Origin: Maribellus sediminis
Lineage (GTDB): Bacteria > Bacteroidota > Bacteroidia > Bacteroidales > Prolixibacteraceae
Length of the DNA: 64,000 nucleotides
Assembly (NCBI RefSeq): GCF_011799805.1
Contig: NZ_WXUB01000004.1
Coordinates: 248,001-312,000, forward strand
Reading direction: 5' to 3'
Position numbers and translations under genes: made by a program. The number at the start of each line of letters is the position of its first letter. The stretch's first letter is position 1. Positions 8,203 to 17,234 of this stretch are shown one piece after another. The notes beneath the pieces are model-generated. The model was not told where the DNA came from, did no database searches, and was given only the letters and a program-made list of their open reading frames with translations.

Positions 8203-8913
8203 TTATCCGTTTTTTCTACCCGTTAAAAGTTTGGCAGTCACTTCGCGGCGAACACGCGGGTGAAGTTGTTCCCGGTATTTATCCATAAAGTTTTCTACGG
8301 CTTTTTTGTCTGTCTTCGAGAGTTCGCGCAGAGCCCACGATACTGCTTTTACAACCATATCATCGCGGTCGGCAAGCGCTTTCCGGCAAATCATCAGCGT
8401 TCGTTTCGGATCCCCGCTTCCGCCACGCGAACCGATGTTTAAAGGAACCGTGCAGACAACTGCTAAGCGGCGGTACCAGCGGTCGTCGCTGTTTAGCCAG
8501 GCAAGAATCTGGGATTCAGGTAGCGTGCCTTCGCGCCAGTGCCAGCCGGCGATCATTGTGCCGTAAGCATCGGTGGAAGCCCAGTTATCCAGTCTTTCGC
8601 CAAGAATAAGAATTTGTTTGTGGTTCAGGCTTTTTAATACTTTCTTATGTGTCCATAGGATTTCGTAAGCCATGATCTGGCACTCAAAAACACCGTTTTG
8701 TGTCAGTTGAATGCAAAGTTCAATCCACTGTTCGGTAGTAAAATCATGTAAAATTTTGTTCCATTCACTTATTACAGATCTCATTTGGGTAGCATTAACT
8801 CCCAGGCGTTTCATGGACGTGTGAAATCCCGGAACACCAAGCGTATTATGCCTGAATGCAGAAACCTTCAGAAGGTCTTCATACATTGAATCGACGATCT
8901 CCGAAATGTTCAT
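8203..8913 (-). CDS. DNA alkylation repair protein, AlkD-like HEAT-repeat glycosylase
   Basis: This 236-residue, all-helical protein resembles the DNA alkylation repair (AlkD) family, which removes N3/N7-alkylated purines. W111 and D115 (LDNWASTDAYGT) and W193 (VVKAVSWALREL) stand where AlkD has its active-site Trp, Asp and Trp. The WYRRLAVV segment is also typical. The chosen start is the ATG at 8913; an in-frame ATG at 8952 would add 13 residues (YFYCTKKTT...) that look non-coding. It is cytoplasmic, monocistronic and transcribed against the permease array that it interrupts, so it is probably unrelated to transport. Confidence 0.85.
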   Translation of the reverse strand: MNISEIVDSMYEDLLKVSAFRHNTLGVPGFHTSMKRLGVNATQMRSVISEWNKILHDFTTEQWIELCIQLTQNGVFECQIMAYEILWTHKKVLKSLNHKQILILGERLDNWASTDAYGTMIAGWHWREGTLPESQILAWLNSDDRWYRRLAVVCTVPLNIGSRGGSGDPKRTLMICRKALADRDDMVVKAVSWALRELSKTDKKAVENFMDKYREQLHPRVRREVTAKLLTGRKNG

Positions 8914-9027
8914 GGTAGTTTTTTTCGTACAATAAAAATAGAAAACATTCAAAGAAGTGTAACGAATTTCTAAATATAAGGTCTTTATACTATCGATTAA
9001 GAACCATGGATTAAATTAAACCTTATT

Positions 9028-11400
9028 ATGCTATTCAAAAACTTACTGATCGGTTGGAGAAACATCCGAAAAAACGGGATATTCTCGGTAATCAATATTT
9101 TAGGACTTTCGCTTGGCATTGCAGTGGTAACACTCATCCTCTTTTGGGTGGTTGATGAGTTGAACTTCGATCGATTTCATAAAAATATCGATCAGATTTA
9201 CACCGTATACGAGCACCAGCAGTATTCCGAAGGACAGGAATTGTTCACTGCTAGCACTCCATTTCCGCTAGCACAGGAATTTATCAAAGAATTCAGCGAG
9301 GTAGAGCAGGCAACGACTTTTGCTTATGTAGGAGATCACCTGATGCGTTACGGCGATAAGGAAATTAAGGACGGGCCGTTTCTTTGTGTCGATAGTTCGT
9401 TCATGGAAGTCTTTTCCTTTGAAATAAAAGAAGGTGAAAAAGATGCTTTGTCAGCCCCCGATAAAATGATCATCGATGAAGAAGTCGCTGCCAGCCTTTT
9501 TGGCGACGAACCGGCGGTGGGGAAGACGATTAAAATTAACGATGGGCAGTCGCTTACAGTAGGTGCAGTCGCTAAAAAAATTGGTAAAAATTCATCCATC
9601 GGTTTTAAGGTGCTGATTCCGATTCGGTTTCTTCAGAATGAATATGGTGTTGATCCAACCCGCTGGGGAAACAACTGGCCACGAACCAGTTTGGTATTGG
9701 CCGAAAACGCCGATGCAGAAGGACTGAACGCCAAGATCACGAACTTTTTAAAAGAGCGTGGTCAGGACAATACAACGCTCTATCTTTTCCCATTTCAGAA
9801 AGAACGGCTGCATTCTTTCTCCGGAAAAAATAACCGTATTCAATACATCTACCAGTTTTTGGGAATTGCTTTTATCATTATCCTTATTGCCTCCATCAAT
9901 TTTATCAATTTGTCGACTGCCAAAGCTGAGCAGCGTCGCCCCGAAGTTGGGATCAGAAAAGTACTTGGAGCCAATAAATTTTCAATTCTGAACCAGTTTC
10001 TCCAGGAGAAGGGAATGATGATTATACTGAGCTTACTGCTTAGTATTATTCTTGTTTTGTTGTTTATTCCGGCATTTCGGTCGGTTTCTGACAAAACCGT
10101 AAGCATTGGTTTACTGCAAAATAAGTTCATGTTAATGATGCTGCTTGGTGTAGTTGTTACAGTTCTGGTTTTATCGGTAGTTTACCCTGCAGTTTATATA
10201 TCGTCGTTTAGTCCGGCACAGGCCATAAAAAAGGCACATAACGGCCGAAATGGAAAGCTCGGATTGAAGAATGTACTGGTGGTTTTGCAGTTTGTTCTAT
10301 CGGTAGTATTAATAACCGGAACACTGGTGATTTCGCAGCAATTGAGGTTTATAAATAATTACGATCTGGGGTACAACCATGCCAATCTGGTTTATCTTCC
10401 ACTTAGTGGCGAAGCAAAGACCAAACATGAAGTGCTGAAAAAAGAGTTTACCAGGATTTCGGGAGTAATAAATCTCACACGGACAGACCGCGTTCCTTTT
10501 TACGGTGGAAATTCATCGTGGGGCTTCGAGTGGGAAGGAAAAGATCCGGAGAATAAGGTGCTGATTTGTAACATGCAGGCCGACCGGAACTATTTTGAAA
10601 CACTGGGCATTGAAATGGCTGAAGGAAACAACTTCCCGGAATCGTATGAGGAAGTTCAGAATCAGGAAACACTAAAATCGCCAAAAATAATATTGAACCA
10701 GGAAGCTGTGAGACGAATGCAGTTGATGGATCCGGTAGGAAAGTTTTTCGGACGATCGGGTGATGAGGAGAAAGGAACAATTGCAGGCGTAGTTAGCGAT
10801 TTTCATTTTGAATCGTTGCACCGGGGCGTTGAACCGATGGTAATAACACCACTTTTCAGCAACCCTGATTATATTATTGTTCGTATCGATCCCACTGTTT
10901 TCAAACAAACAATTGAAAATATTAAACAAGCCTGGGCCGGCGTATTACCTCAGTCGGTTTGCGAAGTAAAATTCTTCGACGATGAGATTGAAGGACTTTA
11001 CAATTCTGAAGTACGAATCTCTGGCTTATTCCGCTATTTCACCTTTGTTGCCATTTTTATTTCCTGCATTGGTTTGTTTGGTTTATCACTTTTTGTTATC
11101 GAACGAAGAAGAAAGGAAATCGGTGTAAGAAAGGTTAATGGTGCAAAAATTGGCGAAGTGATGTTCCTGCTCAATAAAGATTTTATTCGCTGGGTGATCA
11201 TTGCTTTTGTTATTGCCTGTCCGATTGCCTGGTTTGTCATGCATAAATGGCTCGAAAACTTCGCCACTAAAACCAATCTTAGCTGGTGGATTTTTGCCTT
11301 ATCCGGATTTATGGCTTTGCTGATTGCCATACTTACAGTAAGCTGGCAGAGTTTTAAAGCGGCCACCCGAAATCCTGTCGAGGCACTCAGGTATGAATAG
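9028..11400 (+). CDS. MacB/FtsX-type ABC transporter permease, full length (790 aa)
   Basis: It has the same two-unit layout as the other long permeases: N-terminal helix (IFSVINILGLSLGIAVVTLILFW), a periplasmic core with the FGDEPAVGKTIKIN landmark, coupling loop RPEVGIRKVLGANKF (about 309-323), a second periplasmic domain with FHFESLHRG, and a final unit with RKEIGVRKVNGAKIGEV. The C-terminus (WWIFALSGFMALLIAILTV...SFKAATRNPVEALRYE) differs slightly more from the array consensus than its neighbours do. It begins 114 bp from the divergent alkD-like gene, so its own promoter is expected there. A decayed tail palindrome and a terminator-like hairpin follow it. Confidence 0.9.
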   Translation: MLFKNLLIGWRNIRKNGIFSVINILGLSLGIAVVTLILFWVVDELNFDRFHKNIDQIYTVYEHQQYSEGQELFTASTPFPLAQEFIKEFSEVEQATTFAYVGDHLMRYGDKEIKDGPFLCVDSSFMEVFSFEIKEGEKDALSAPDKMIIDEEVAASLFGDEPAVGKTIKINDGQSLTVGAVAKKIGKNSSIGFKVLIPIRFLQNEYGVDPTRWGNNWPRTSLVLAENADAEGLNAKITNFLKERGQDNTTLYLFPFQKERLHSFSGKNNRIQYIYQFLGIAFIIILIASINFINLSTAKAEQRRPEVGIRKVLGANKFSILNQFLQEKGMMIILSLLLSIILVLLFIPAFRSVSDKTVSIGLLQNKFMLMMLLGVVVTVLVLSVVYPAVYISSFSPAQAIKKAHNGRNGKLGLKNVLVVLQFVLSVVLITGTLVISQQLRFINNYDLGYNHANLVYLPLSGEAKTKHEVLKKEFTRISGVINLTRTDRVPFYGGNSSWGFEWEGKDPENKVLICNMQADRNYFETLGIEMAEGNNFPESYEEVQNQETLKSPKIILNQEAVRRMQLMDPVGKFFGRSGDEEKGTIAGVVSDFHFESLHRGVEPMVITPLFSNPDYIIVRIDPTVFKQTIENIKQAWAGVLPQSVCEVKFFDDEIEGLYNSEVRISGLFRYFTFVAIFISCIGLFGLSLFVIERRRKEIGVRKVNGAKIGEVMFLLNKDFIRWVIIAFVIACPIAWFVMHKWLENFATKTNLSWWIFALSGFMALLIAILTVSWQSFKAATRNPVEALRYE

Positions 11401-11413
11401 GGCGTGAGTAAAG

Positions 11414-11456
11414 ATCCCGTCCGAAACATCGGGTTGGAAACCTCTTTTACATGAAT
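11414..11456. repeat. Decayed palindrome plus duplicated permease gene end (copy c)
   Basis: ATCCCG at 11414-11419 and ATCGGG at 11428-11433 are followed by TTGGAAACCTCTTTTACATGAAT. This aligns with the TTGAAGCTCTTCGGTATGAGTAA tail of the copy at 17066 but no longer reads as LRYE-stop. It lies 13 bp after the stop of the permease that ends at 11400. Confidence 0.55.
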
Positions 11457-11460
11457 CATT

Positions 11461-11500
11461 TAATCCTTCAGGGTTTTAAAATCCTGAAGGATTATTTATT
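11461..11500 (+). terminator. Likely Rho-independent terminator
   Basis: A perfect 12-bp stem, TAATCCTTCAGG (11461-11472) with CCTGAAGGATTA (11483-11494), has a 10-nt loop and is followed by a T-rich run. It would end transcription of the 9028-11400 permease before the ATPase gene. Confidence 0.65.
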
Positions 11501-11653
11501 TAGAAATCGACAAAATATTTTACACAATCTGTAAAAATATTGGACACTTCCGTTTTGTTAGATATATTTAACTCTTTGATTTGTAGTTTTATATGTGAGG
11601 GGCATTGATTTTGGAATACCATACTCATCAACCTGAAATAATTAGAAATAAAT

Positions 11654-12340
11654 ATGATTCAACTTAAGAAAATCGACAAGTATTACGATTCGCGTTTTCA
11701 GCGAACATTTATTTTAAAAGGTGTAAACCTCGAAGTAAAACAAGGCGAGTTTGTTTCAATAATGGGGCCAAGTGGCGCCGGTAAATCCACCTTGCTAAAC
11801 ATTATCGGGCTGCTCGATGAAGCCAGTGCCGGCGAATATTATTTCTGGGACGAGCCTGCCCACCAGATCAAGGAAAAGCAAAAGGTGATGTACCATCGCA
11901 GCCATATCGGTTTCATCTTTCAGGCATTTCACCTGATCGACGAACTGAATGTTTACGAAAACATCGAAACTCCGCTGGTTTACCGAGGCGTTAAAGGCAA
12001 AGAACGCAAAGCACTGGTGGCCGACCTGCTCGACCGCTTTAATATCGTTGCCAAAAAAGATTTGTTCCCCAGTCAGCTTTCTGGCGGGCAGCAGCAACTG
12101 GTTGCAGTAGCGCGTGCCATTATCGGCAGTCCGAAACTGCTGCTGGCCGACGAGCCTACCGGAAACCTGCATTCCGAGCAGGGAGAAATGATCATGTCGT
12201 TACTAAAAAAACTGAACGAAGAAGGCATGACGATTATTCAGGTGACTCACAACGAAAAATTTGCACAGTACGGAACCCGCATTGTAAAGCTGGTTGACGG
12301 ACTGGTGCAGGAAGATTATCCGGTTACTAACAGGTCATAA
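11654..12340 (+). CDS. ABC transporter ATP-binding protein, MacB/LolD class
   Basis: This 228-residue nucleotide-binding protein has Walker A GPSGAGKST (38-46), Q-loop glutamine near Q90 (FIFQAFHL), signature LSGGQ (142-146), Walker B LLLADEP (162-168) with the catalytic Glu, and switch His199 (VTHN). This is the LolD/MacB/FtsE subgroup that pairs with FtsX-fold permeases. It is the only ATPase gene among eight permease genes in the window. It starts the downstream run 12 bp before the permease at 12353, so those two are surely co-transcribed. It could serve several permeases. Confidence 0.95.
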   Translation: MIQLKKIDKYYDSRFQRTFILKGVNLEVKQGEFVSIMGPSGAGKSTLLNIIGLLDEASAGEYYFWDEPAHQIKEKQKVMYHRSHIGFIFQAFHLIDELNVYENIETPLVYRGVKGKERKALVADLLDRFNIVAKKDLFPSQLSGGQQQLVAVARAIIGSPKLLLADEPTGNLHSEQGEMIMSLLKKLNEEGMTIIQVTHNEKFAQYGTRIVKLVDGLVQEDYPVTNRS

Positions 12341-12352
12341 AACCGCATAAAG

Positions 12353-14686
12353 ATGATTCGTTTTAAATTAAAACTTGCCATTCGTAATTTGCTGAAGAAT
12401 AAGCTGTATTCGTCGCTTATTATTGGTGGGTTTGCCATTGGCTTTACAGCCTGTATCTTAATAGCTTTGTTTTACAACGCAGAACACAATGTAAACAAAC
12501 ACTTTGCCCGGCATGAACAGATTTATCGCCTTTATGATGCTAAAAAGAATGAGTCGGGACTGGATTACAAAATCAACGCTGTAATTGCTGAACAATACCC
12601 CGATGTTGAAGAAACCTGTCCGCTTGGCTTCTCCTATTTCCCGATGACGATTAAGGATGCCGAGACTAAAGATTATGCCCGGGTTCAATATATAATTTCT
12701 ACCAACGATCGTTTTTTTGATGTTTTCTCAATACCCATTCTTTCCAGCCTTGAAGATAAACCCTTTAGTCAGCTAAATTCGGCCGTAATAACAGAGTCGG
12801 TGGCTAAGCAACTTTTTGGTGATAAAAATCCTTTAGGGCGTACCATTAAGCAGGAGTTTTTTACTGCTACGGTAACCGCGGTTATGAAAGATCTTCCTGA
12901 CAATTCAAGTTTTAAGGCTGAACTTTTGCTAAACAGCGAAAACAAAGATTTCCAGATGTCGCAAGCTTGTAATAATGGTGTTTGTATTTATCCTGTTGAA
13001 CATTTTCTAATGCTGAGAAATGGGATTGATCCGACGCAGTTTGCTGAAACGCTGAATGCTTCCATTGGGCAGTACAATACGACTGTTGACAGCCTGGCGT
13101 TGCAAAACTTATCCGACATTTATCTTTCCACAATGAATCTTGGATGGACAGACGAACATACCAAAGGCAATTCAAAAATGCTGCTGGTTTTCCTGGCAAT
13201 TGCCATTCTTATAATTCTTTTATCGAGTATCAACTACCTCAGTTACACGGTTTCGATGCAATACGCCAAAATGAAAGAAATTGGTATTAACAAAACAAAC
13301 GGTGCCGGTAAAATGCACTTGTTGGTCGATTCGTTTCTGGAAGTGTCGATTGGGATAGTTATCGCTTTGCTGGTTTCTGTATTATTAGTCTCGTTATTTT
13401 TACCTGCCACTGAAATCCTGTTTGGTAAGGAAATCAATTTTAACAATATCGATTTTTATCAATTGTTGCCTGTTTTCGCGGCTACTATTGCTGGTATTAT
13501 TCTGCTGAATAGTCTGGCCCCCATTTATATTTTGTCGAGGTTTAACATTACCGATTTCCTTTCGGCAGGCAGAAAACGAACCGGCAAACAGCTCGGGAAA
13601 CAGGCGATGCTTACGTTCCAGCTTACGGTATCCATTGCCTTGATTGCTGCTGTGATGCTTATCTACAAACAACTTCAGTATGTAAAACATTATGATTTAG
13701 GTTTTAACGAAGAACATTTGCTAAGAGTAGAACTTCCGTTTTTGTTCGAAAACCAGAAAGCCCTGAAAGATGAGGTTGGCAAACTTCCTTTTGTAACCGG
13801 CAGCACGCTAAGCAACGGATATCCCGGTCATATTAACATGAGTATGGGAAGTGGGGTAGAAGGTGATGAGTTTATGGTAAACTGTATTTATGTTTCCGAC
13901 GACTTCCTCGAAACTTTTGGCCTGAAATTGCTGGACGGAAGGAATTTCCTGTCGGGCGATAAAGACCAGGCTTGCCTGATGAACGAAGCGGCGGTAAAAC
14001 GTTATGGCTGGGAAAATCTGGATGGCAGAAAATATAATAATGGCAGAGAAGGTGGCTACAATGTTATTGGCAAAGTCAATAATTTCAATGTCGAATCGCT
14101 ACATTCAACGTTAACCCCGGTAGCTTTGATGTATAACCCCGACCGCGAATTTAACACGCTTTCGATGCGGCTTCTGCCCGGAAATATCGGCGAGCAAATC
14201 AATCAGATCCGGAAAGTCTGGAAAAGCATGTTACCCACCGATCCAATGGAATTTACCTTTTACAACGACCAGTTTCAGGCGATGTATTCCAAAGAAGAAA
14301 AGCTCGCAAAGTCCATAACTTTCTTCTCGCTGATAGCTATCGTTCTAACTTGTATGGGCATCCTTGGACAGATATTTTTAATCAGTTTAAACCGTACCAA
14401 GGAAATAGGAGTGCGTAAAGTAAATGGCGCTAAAATATCCGAAATACTGGTACTGCTGAACAAAGATTTTGTGGTTTGGGTAGTTGTAGCTTTTGTAATA
14501 GCCACACCAATTGCATACTATGCCATGAATAAATGGCTCGAAAGTTTTGCCTACAAAACCACCCTGAGCTGGTGGATTTTTGCACTGGCAGGCGTGCTGG
14601 CTTTGGGAATTGCACTATTGACTGTCAGCTGGCAAAGCTGGAGAGCAGCAACACGGAACCCGGTTGAAGCACTTCGGTATGAATAA
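12353..14686 (+). CDS. MacB/FtsX-type ABC transporter permease, full length (777 aa)
   Basis: This double-unit permease lies 12 bp after the ATPase gene and is the likeliest direct partner of it. It has the N-terminal helix YSSLIIGGFAIGFTACILIALFY, a first periplasmic domain with FGDKNPLGRTIKQ, the first coupling loop MKEIGINKTNGAGKM, a fifth helix (LTFQLTVSIALIAAVMLIY), a second periplasmic domain with YNVIGKVNNFNVESLH, and the last unit TKEIGVRKVNGAKISEI. The end is the array consensus WRAATRNPVEALRYE. The next permease starts within 20 bp, so the genes from 11654 to about 17053 probably form one transcript. Confidence 0.9.
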   Translation: MIRFKLKLAIRNLLKNKLYSSLIIGGFAIGFTACILIALFYNAEHNVNKHFARHEQIYRLYDAKKNESGLDYKINAVIAEQYPDVEETCPLGFSYFPMTIKDAETKDYARVQYIISTNDRFFDVFSIPILSSLEDKPFSQLNSAVITESVAKQLFGDKNPLGRTIKQEFFTATVTAVMKDLPDNSSFKAELLLNSENKDFQMSQACNNGVCIYPVEHFLMLRNGIDPTQFAETLNASIGQYNTTVDSLALQNLSDIYLSTMNLGWTDEHTKGNSKMLLVFLAIAILIILLSSINYLSYTVSMQYAKMKEIGINKTNGAGKMHLLVDSFLEVSIGIVIALLVSVLLVSLFLPATEILFGKEINFNNIDFYQLLPVFAATIAGIILLNSLAPIYILSRFNITDFLSAGRKRTGKQLGKQAMLTFQLTVSIALIAAVMLIYKQLQYVKHYDLGFNEEHLLRVELPFLFENQKALKDEVGKLPFVTGSTLSNGYPGHINMSMGSGVEGDEFMVNCIYVSDDFLETFGLKLLDGRNFLSGDKDQACLMNEAAVKRYGWENLDGRKYNNGREGGYNVIGKVNNFNVESLHSTLTPVALMYNPDREFNTLSMRLLPGNIGEQINQIRKVWKSMLPTDPMEFTFYNDQFQAMYSKEEKLAKSITFFSLIAIVLTCMGILGQIFLISLNRTKEIGVRKVNGAKISEILVLLNKDFVVWVVVAFVIATPIAYYAMNKWLESFAYKTTLSWWIFALAGVLALGIALLTVSWQSWRAATRNPVEALRYE

Positions 14687-14704
14687 CCTAATATGCATCT
14701 AGCG

Positions 14705-17053
14705 ATGAAAAACACATTAAAACCAATAATCAGAAATTTTATTCGCAAACCAGCGATTAACCTGATCAATTTGTTTGGTTTAGCGATAAGTTTAGTATTC
14801 GTAATCATATTGTCGGTTTATTGCTATAACGAATTAACAACCGATACGCACCATGCAGGTGGAGACCGGATTTACCTGATTGGTAAACCGGGCGCAGGAA
14901 TGAACACTCCGGCCATATTAAAACCACATATCGATATGGAAGTTCCGGGAGTGGAAGCATCCATTCGAGTAGCAGGCACTTGGCAAGCTCCGGTTTTTCA
15001 AACAGAGAACGGGGAGCCGATTACCTCCGACCTTATCTTTTCAGATCCTGATTTTTTCAGCTTTTTTAATTACAAAACCGTTGAAGGAGATTGTGCTGCT
15101 GCGTTGAATAATCCCATGTCGGTGGTAATTACCAAACCGCTGGCGAATAAACTTTTTGGACGTAATTCCGCTCTTGGAGAAACAATAAAATATAACAACG
15201 AAAAACTGTTAACAGTATCGGCAGTTATTGAAAAACCAACCGGAAATTCCTTTCTCAATTTTAGTGCCCTTACTTCAATCGAAACCCGCAAAATCCTTCA
15301 GCCAAGCGAAGGAGAATTTAAAGAATGGGGCTGGTCTAATTTTCAAACCTACTTGCTGTTAGGCGAAAATGCCGATCCGACGCAGGTGGCCAAAACCATT
15401 TTTTCGGTATTTCCTAAAGAATTTCAAAAGTGGGTTGAGGAGATTCATTTGATAAAATTGAAAGATGTCTATTTCTCAAATTTGCAAACATTCGGAGCTC
15501 ATCATGTTAGCATGGGAGACAAAACCAAAGCTTTAATTCTGCTATTCGTAGCCGTACTTATTCTGATTATTGCATTGGTGAACTTTATAAACATCTCGTC
15601 GTCGCAATGGATGGAAAGGATAAAACAAACAGGTGTTTTAAAGGTTATCGGAGCAACGCGGATCATCATTTTCAGGAAAGTGCTGAGCGAAACTTTTCTT
15701 GTGTTTATAGCCGCCGTAATTTTAGCCCTGGTTATAATGGCCGGAATTACTCCAATTATTCAAAGCTATACCGGCATTCAATTCAGTACAAAACTTATTT
15801 CCAGCCCGAAACTATTAAGCATTCTATTTACAGCAACTCTGGTTTTTAGCCTTATTTTAAGTTTGATTCCCGGCTTTAGTATTTCGTCGTCAAAGGCCGT
15901 TAATAATCTTAAAAGATCAGTCGATCAAAATTCAAAAAAAACGTATTTGCGAAACGGATTGATTACGCTGCAATATGTGATTTCGATTGTGTTGATTGCA
16001 TTTACAACGCTTATCTACAAACAAGTTGAATTTGGAAGCAACAATCTTGTTTTCAACCAGGAGAATACCATAGCGGTTAAACTTACTCCGCAGTTGGATA
16101 AAAACATTATCAAAGATGAATTTGAGAAAATACCGGAAGTGCAAAATGTGTCGATGTCTCAGTTTTATCCGGGAAAACAATTGTCGAGTTGGGGAACCAG
16201 GTTAAAGCTGGATGGACAGGAACACGAAGTCCATTTTACAACTTTTAGTGCCGATGCCGAATTCTTTTCGATTATGAACCTTGAAATAGTGCAAGGGCGG
16301 CTTTATTCCGACGCCTCTGAAAAGGATAAGAATAAGGTAATTGTTAACGAAACATTTTTGAAGGAATTTAATATTGAGAATCCCGTTGGCGGAACCTTCG
16401 AAATGAATAATAATTTCGATTATGAAATAATCGGGGTAATGAAGGATTTTCACTTTAAATCAGTTGAAAATGCGATTGGTCCTCTTGCGATTATTAATCA
16501 GGGTTATGCTTCCTATGGTTTGGCAACTATTCAGGCAGGCGATTTTAATTCACTTTCTTCAACACTGAAAAAAATTAACCAAGTTGCCTCACAGATCTCC
16601 CCGGCATTTCCTGTTGAGGTAAGTTTTCTTGATTCAGCAGTTAAAAATATGTACGAATCTGAAGTTCGTTTTCGACGGACGTTTTCATTGTTTTCTATAA
16701 GTGCAGTTATTATTTGTGCGATGGGAATTCTTGCCATGTCGATTTTTGCCAGCCAACGCCGGATAAAAGAAATCGGCATCCGTAAAGTAAACGGAGCTAA
16801 GGTCTCGGAAATCCTTTCAATGTTGAATAAAGACTTTGTGAAATGGGTATTAATTGCTTTTGTAATTGCCACACCTGTTGCGTATTATGCCATGAATCGA
16901 TGGCTTGAAAACTTTGCATACAAAACCAACTTGAGCTGGTGGATTTTTGCACTGGCCGGAAAACTTGCCCTGGGAATAGCCTTGTTAACGGTTAGCTGGC
17001 AAAGCTGGAGAGCGGCTACGCGAAATCCTGTCGAAGCTCTCCGATATGAATAG
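14705..17053 (+). CDS. MacB/FtsX-type ABC transporter permease, full length (about 782 aa)
   Basis: The start at 14705 (MKNTLKPIIRNFIRKP) aligns best with the paralogs' N-termini; an in-frame ATG at 14693 would add four residues. Layout: helix INLINLFGLAISLVFVIILSV, periplasmic domain with FGRNSALGETIKYN, a degenerate first coupling loop (RIKQTGVLKVIGATRI instead of KEIGVRKVNGA), a second periplasmic domain with EIIGVMKDFHFKSVEN, and the conserved last unit RIKEIGIRKVNGAKVSEI. It ends NPVEALRYE. A clear tail palindrome follows it at 17066. Confidence 0.9.
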   Translation: MKNTLKPIIRNFIRKPAINLINLFGLAISLVFVIILSVYCYNELTTDTHHAGGDRIYLIGKPGAGMNTPAILKPHIDMEVPGVEASIRVAGTWQAPVFQTENGEPITSDLIFSDPDFFSFFNYKTVEGDCAAALNNPMSVVITKPLANKLFGRNSALGETIKYNNEKLLTVSAVIEKPTGNSFLNFSALTSIETRKILQPSEGEFKEWGWSNFQTYLLLGENADPTQVAKTIFSVFPKEFQKWVEEIHLIKLKDVYFSNLQTFGAHHVSMGDKTKALILLFVAVLILIIALVNFINISSSQWMERIKQTGVLKVIGATRIIIFRKVLSETFLVFIAAVILALVIMAGITPIIQSYTGIQFSTKLISSPKLLSILFTATLVFSLILSLIPGFSISSSKAVNNLKRSVDQNSKKTYLRNGLITLQYVISIVLIAFTTLIYKQVEFGSNNLVFNQENTIAVKLTPQLDKNIIKDEFEKIPEVQNVSMSQFYPGKQLSSWGTRLKLDGQEHEVHFTTFSADAEFFSIMNLEIVQGRLYSDASEKDKNKVIVNETFLKEFNIENPVGGTFEMNNNFDYEIIGVMKDFHFKSVENAIGPLAIINQGYASYGLATIQAGDFNSLSSTLKKINQVASQISPAFPVEVSFLDSAVKNMYESEVRFRRTFSLFSISAVIICAMGILAMSIFASQRRIKEIGIRKVNGAKVSEILSMLNKDFVKWVLIAFVIATPVAYYAMNRWLENFAYKTNLSWWIFALAGKLALGIALLTVSWQSWRAATRNPVEALRYE

Positions 17054-17065
17054 AGGAGAGCAGAG

Positions 17066-17109
17066 ATCCCGATCGAAGCATCGGGATTGAAGCTCTTCGG
17101 TATGAGTAA
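17066..17109. repeat. Palindrome plus duplicated permease gene end (copy d)
   Basis: ATCCCGA (17066-17072) and TCGGGAT (17081-17087) are followed by GAA GCT CTT CGG TAT GAG TAA (17089-17109), which reads E-A-L-R-Y-E-stop. This is the best preserved tail copy. The real gene end just upstream has different synonymous codons, so the tail is not a simple recent copy of it. Confidence 0.8.
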
Positions 17110-17234
17110 CAAAACTTAAGACTGAGCAACGGAAAGGAAACTTTAAGCAATGAAAATATACTGCGATGTTGCAGCAAACATATACAACTAAATGAGATAG
17201 AATAACAAATTGAGGATTATTAAAACCCAAGACA